DNA from: an uncultured Lachnospiraceae bacterium
GTDB lineage: Bacteria; Bacillota; Clostridia; Lachnospirales; Lachnospiraceae
Assembly (NCBI GenBank): GCA_910585965.1
Contig: CAJUHH010000001.1
Location: forward strand, 310,001-374,000
Direction of reading: 5' to 3'
DNA: 64,000 bases
The translations under genes and the position numbers were made by a program. Position 1 is the stretch's first letter; each line of letters begins with the position of its first letter. The notes beneath the pieces were generated by a model. That model did no database searches. It was not told where the DNA came from and saw nothing but the letters and a program-made list of their open reading frames with translations. Shown here piece after piece: positions 62,140 through 64,000 of the stretch.

Positions 62140-63522
62140 ATGGATGGTGGTGGCAGAATGACCGGAAATATAAAAACGATGACGGATGGGAAGCCTCTTA
62201 AGCTGATTTTTTCTTTCGCGCTTCCTTTAATGATAGGGAATGTATTCCAGCAGATGTATACGGTAGTGGATACAATGGTAGTAGGACAGGTGCTGGGGGT
62301 CAATGCGCTGGCCGCGCTGGGGGCGTCCGATTGGCTGAATTGGATGATGCTCAGTGTGATCCAGGGATTCGCGCAGGGTTTTTCTATTTTAATGGCGCAG
62401 GAATTCGGCGCGGGACATAATAAAAGGTTAAGAAAAGTGGTGGGAAATGCGATCGGCCTGTCCATTGTATGTGCGGCAGTTCTTTTGGTTTTCGGAGAGG
62501 CTATCGTTTTTCCCGTTCTGAGGCTGCTGCAGACGCCGGATGCGATTATAGGGCAGTCGGTGTTATACTTGCGGATTATGTTTGCCGGAATTCCAGTGGT
62601 GATGGCCTATAATCTGCTGGCTTCCATACTGCGGGCGCTGGGAGACGGAAAAGCGCCTTTGCACGCGATGATCGTGGCCGCAGTGATCAATATTGTGCTG
62701 GATCTTTTGTTTGTGGTAGGATTTCGGTGGGGGATCGCCGGTGCGGCGGCGGCTACGGTCATCGCCCAGCTCAGTTCCAGTATCTATTGCTATATGCATA
62801 TAAGGAAAATAGAGATTCTTTCTTTGGACAGGGAGGATTTCCGCTGGGAAAAGGAGCTGGACTGGAAATTGATTGTTCTGGGGCTTCCTATGGCATTTCA
62901 AAATGCCATTATCTCGGTAGGCGGCATGATCGTACAGACGGTGGTGAACGGCTTCGGGGTTATTTTCATTGCCGGGTTTACGGCTACCAATAAGCTATAC
63001 GGGGTTTTGGAAGTGGCGGCCACATCTTATGGATATGCGATGATTACTTATGCGGGGCAGAACCTTGGAGCCGGGAAAATAGACCGAATAAAGAAAGGCA
63101 TGAAATCCGCAGTTTTGATCGCAGTGATAACGGCGGCAATGATCGCCGCTTGCATGTTGGTTTTCGGGCATGGGATATTGGGATGTTTTATTTCAGGGAC
63201 ACCGGAAGAGGTGGAAATGACGATGAAAATCGCTTATCATTATCTTGCCATTATGAGCGTCTGCCTTCCTGTTTTGTATATTCTGCATGTGGTGCGTTCC
63301 GCTTTGCAGGGGATGGGAGACACATTGCTGCCGATGGTTTCCGGGATCGCTGAATTTGTGATGCGGACGGGGACGGCCATATTGCTGCCGATGGCTATAG
63401 GAGAAGAAGGGATATTTTATGCGGAGATTCTTGCATGGATCGGGGCGGATGTGATTCTGGTGAGCAGTTACTGGATTCGTATGAAAAAACTGGAGTTTAG
63501 GAACGGAGGAAATGAAAATTGA
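62140..63522 (+). CDS. MATE-family multidrug/cation efflux transporter
   Basis: A 460-residue membrane protein with 12 helices in two homologous halves. PLMIGNVFQQMYTVVDTMVVGQVLGVNALAALGASDWL at the start is the MATE signature, and the second half repeats it around LPMAFQNAIISVGGMIVQTVVNGFG. It would export cationic drugs or metabolites using a Na+ or H+ gradient. The ATG at 62140 has AGGTG nine bases upstream; GTG 62128 and ATG 62158 are alternatives. The stop overlaps the start of the next gene. Confidence 0.92.
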   Translation: MDGGGRMTGNIKTMTDGKPLKLIFSFALPLMIGNVFQQMYTVVDTMVVGQVLGVNALAALGASDWLNWMMLSVIQGFAQGFSILMAQEFGAGHNKRLRKVVGNAIGLSIVCAAVLLVFGEAIVFPVLRLLQTPDAIIGQSVLYLRIMFAGIPVVMAYNLLASILRALGDGKAPLHAMIVAAVINIVLDLLFVVGFRWGIAGAAAATVIAQLSSSIYCYMHIRKIEILSLDREDFRWEKELDWKLIVLGLPMAFQNAIISVGGMIVQTVVNGFGVIFIAGFTATNKLYGVLEVAATSYGYAMITYAGQNLGAGKIDRIKKGMKSAVLIAVITAAMIAACMLVFGHGILGCFISGTPEEVEMTMKIAYHYLAIMSVCLPVLYILHVVRSALQGMGDTLLPMVSGIAEFVMRTGTAILLPMAIGEEGIFYAEILAWIGADVILVSSYWIRMKKLEFRNGGNEN

Positions 63523-64000
63523 ACAATGCAGCAGTCATTTTGAAAAAGGGAGAAGGGAGAACGATCAAAGCCGGGGGAATGTGGGTGTTTGATAATGAGA
63601 TCGATAGAATCTCCGGCTCTTTTGAAAACGGGGATATCGTGGAAGTGCATGATTTCGATGGTTATTTTATGGGTTATGGATTTATGAATACGAAATCAAA
63701 AATTACCGTAAGGATGATGTCGAGGCGCAAAGAAAACCCGGTAACGGAAGATTTGATCGAACGGAGAGTAAGGGCGGCATGGAATTACCGAAAACAGACG
63801 GTGGATACGGCCTGCTGCCGCGTAGTTTTCGGGGAAGCTGATTTTCTGCCGGGTATCGTAATTGATAAATTCTCGGATATTTTGGTAGTGGAATCGCTGG
63901 CGCTTGGAATCGATCGATGGAAACCGGTGATTTTGGATCAGTTAAAGAAGGTGCTTGCCGAAGACGGTATCGAAATCAGGGGGATTTATGAAAGAAGCGA
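63519..64000 (+). CDS. RlmI-like class I SAM-dependent rRNA methyltransferase (partial, 5' part)
   Basis: About 160 residues are visible from TTG 63519 to the window edge. The N-terminal PUA domain reads LKKGEGRTIKAGGMWVFDNEID, SGSFENGDIVEVHDFDGYFMGYGF and NTKSKITVRMMS, followed by the linker RRVRAAWNYRKQTVDTACCRVVFGEADFLPGIVIDKF. This is the start of RlmI/RlmK-like 23S rRNA m5C methyltransferases; the catalytic domain lies outside. GGAGG precedes the TTG, which overlaps the MATE stop codon. Confidence 0.88.
   Translation, partial: MNNAAVILKKGEGRTIKAGGMWVFDNEIDRISGSFENGDIVEVHDFDGYFMGYGFMNTKSKITVRMMSRRKENPVTEDLIERRVRAAWNYRKQTVDTACCRVVFGEADFLPGIVIDKFSDILVVESLALGIDRWKPVILDQLKKVLAEDGIEIRGIYERS

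Noticed and set aside
61716..62465. N-terminal 250 codons of a 593-codon minus-strand open frame ahead of the glycosyltransferase
   Set aside because: The frame passes straight through the tRNA-Pro gene and its terminator and shows no protein-like pattern; the glycosyltransferase has its own ribosome site at 61715 or so.

Overview
The window is chromosomal DNA from a low-GC Gram-positive anaerobe of the class Clostridia, most likely a Lachnospiraceae-type bacterium, and it spans the replication origin. The order gyrA-gyrB-recF-yaaA-dnaN-dnaA / oriC / rpmH-rnpA-yidD-yidC-jag-mnmE-mnmG-rsmG-soj-spo0J is the classical Firmicutes origin layout. Spacer 25809-26381 holds at least six exact TTATNCACA-type DnaA boxes. 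Nearly all genes left of it lie on the minus strand and nearly all genes right of it on the plus strand, so transcription follows the replication forks. The family assignment rests on a DUF4446 gene beside spo0J, a DUF3881-type gene after serS and a GyrA sequence type seen in Lachnospiraceae; it is inference.

Region by region. (1) 1-6102, minus strand: a self-contained sugar PTS operon, transcribed ptsI, ptsH, IIA, IIB, IIC, an RDD membrane protein, an 83-residue unknown and a PRD regulator that runs off the left edge. (2) 6281-17232: a membrane-anchored SurA/PrsA-like foldase, flotillin, a divergent nitroreductase, a cytidylate-kinase-like protein, a CPA2 antiporter, a three-S1-domain RNA-binding protein, a glycogen debranching enzyme, a fructokinase and a Na+/Ca2+-type exchanger. 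(3) 17225-38660: the origin region, ending in a DegS/DegU-like two-component pair, two perfect parS sites, soj, spo0J, DUF4446 and an HD-GYP protein. (4) 38682-49567: serS, a DUF3881-type protein, tRNA-Arg(CCU) followed by integrase-arm-like tandem repeats, an ECF sigma factor with a Cys-rich tail, DUF2461, a second cytidylate-kinase-like protein, a three-gene ABC importer, a DEDDh exonuclease, a D-Ala-D-Ala carboxypeptidase, trmB and trxA. (5) 49610-59116: a ten-gene operon for an Mrp/Mbh-like cation/proton antiporter. (6) 59098-61715, minus strand: glycosyltransferase, permuted-papain-fold protein and flippase-like membrane protein. (7) tRNA-Pro(CGG), a MATE exporter and the start of an RlmI-like rRNA methyltransferase cut by the right edge.

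The most unusual system is the operon at 49610-59116. It follows the gene order of the antiporter half of archaeal membrane-bound hydrogenase (E, F, G, MbhD, MbhE+B, C, D) but then carries three more large NuoL/M/N-type subunits, four in all. Each keeps the TM5 Glu and TM7 Lys expected of an ion-pumping module. No hydrogenase, ferredoxin or Nuo redox subunit is present in the window. Also notable are an HPr with the catalytic His15 but Asn in place of regulatory Ser46, and a parS site lying inside a 28-bp palindrome that looks like the terminator of the upstream response-regulator gene.

All calls come from reading motifs and layout in the sequence. No database search was run, so family names are recognition-based, and start sites were chosen from visible Shine-Dalgarno spacing.
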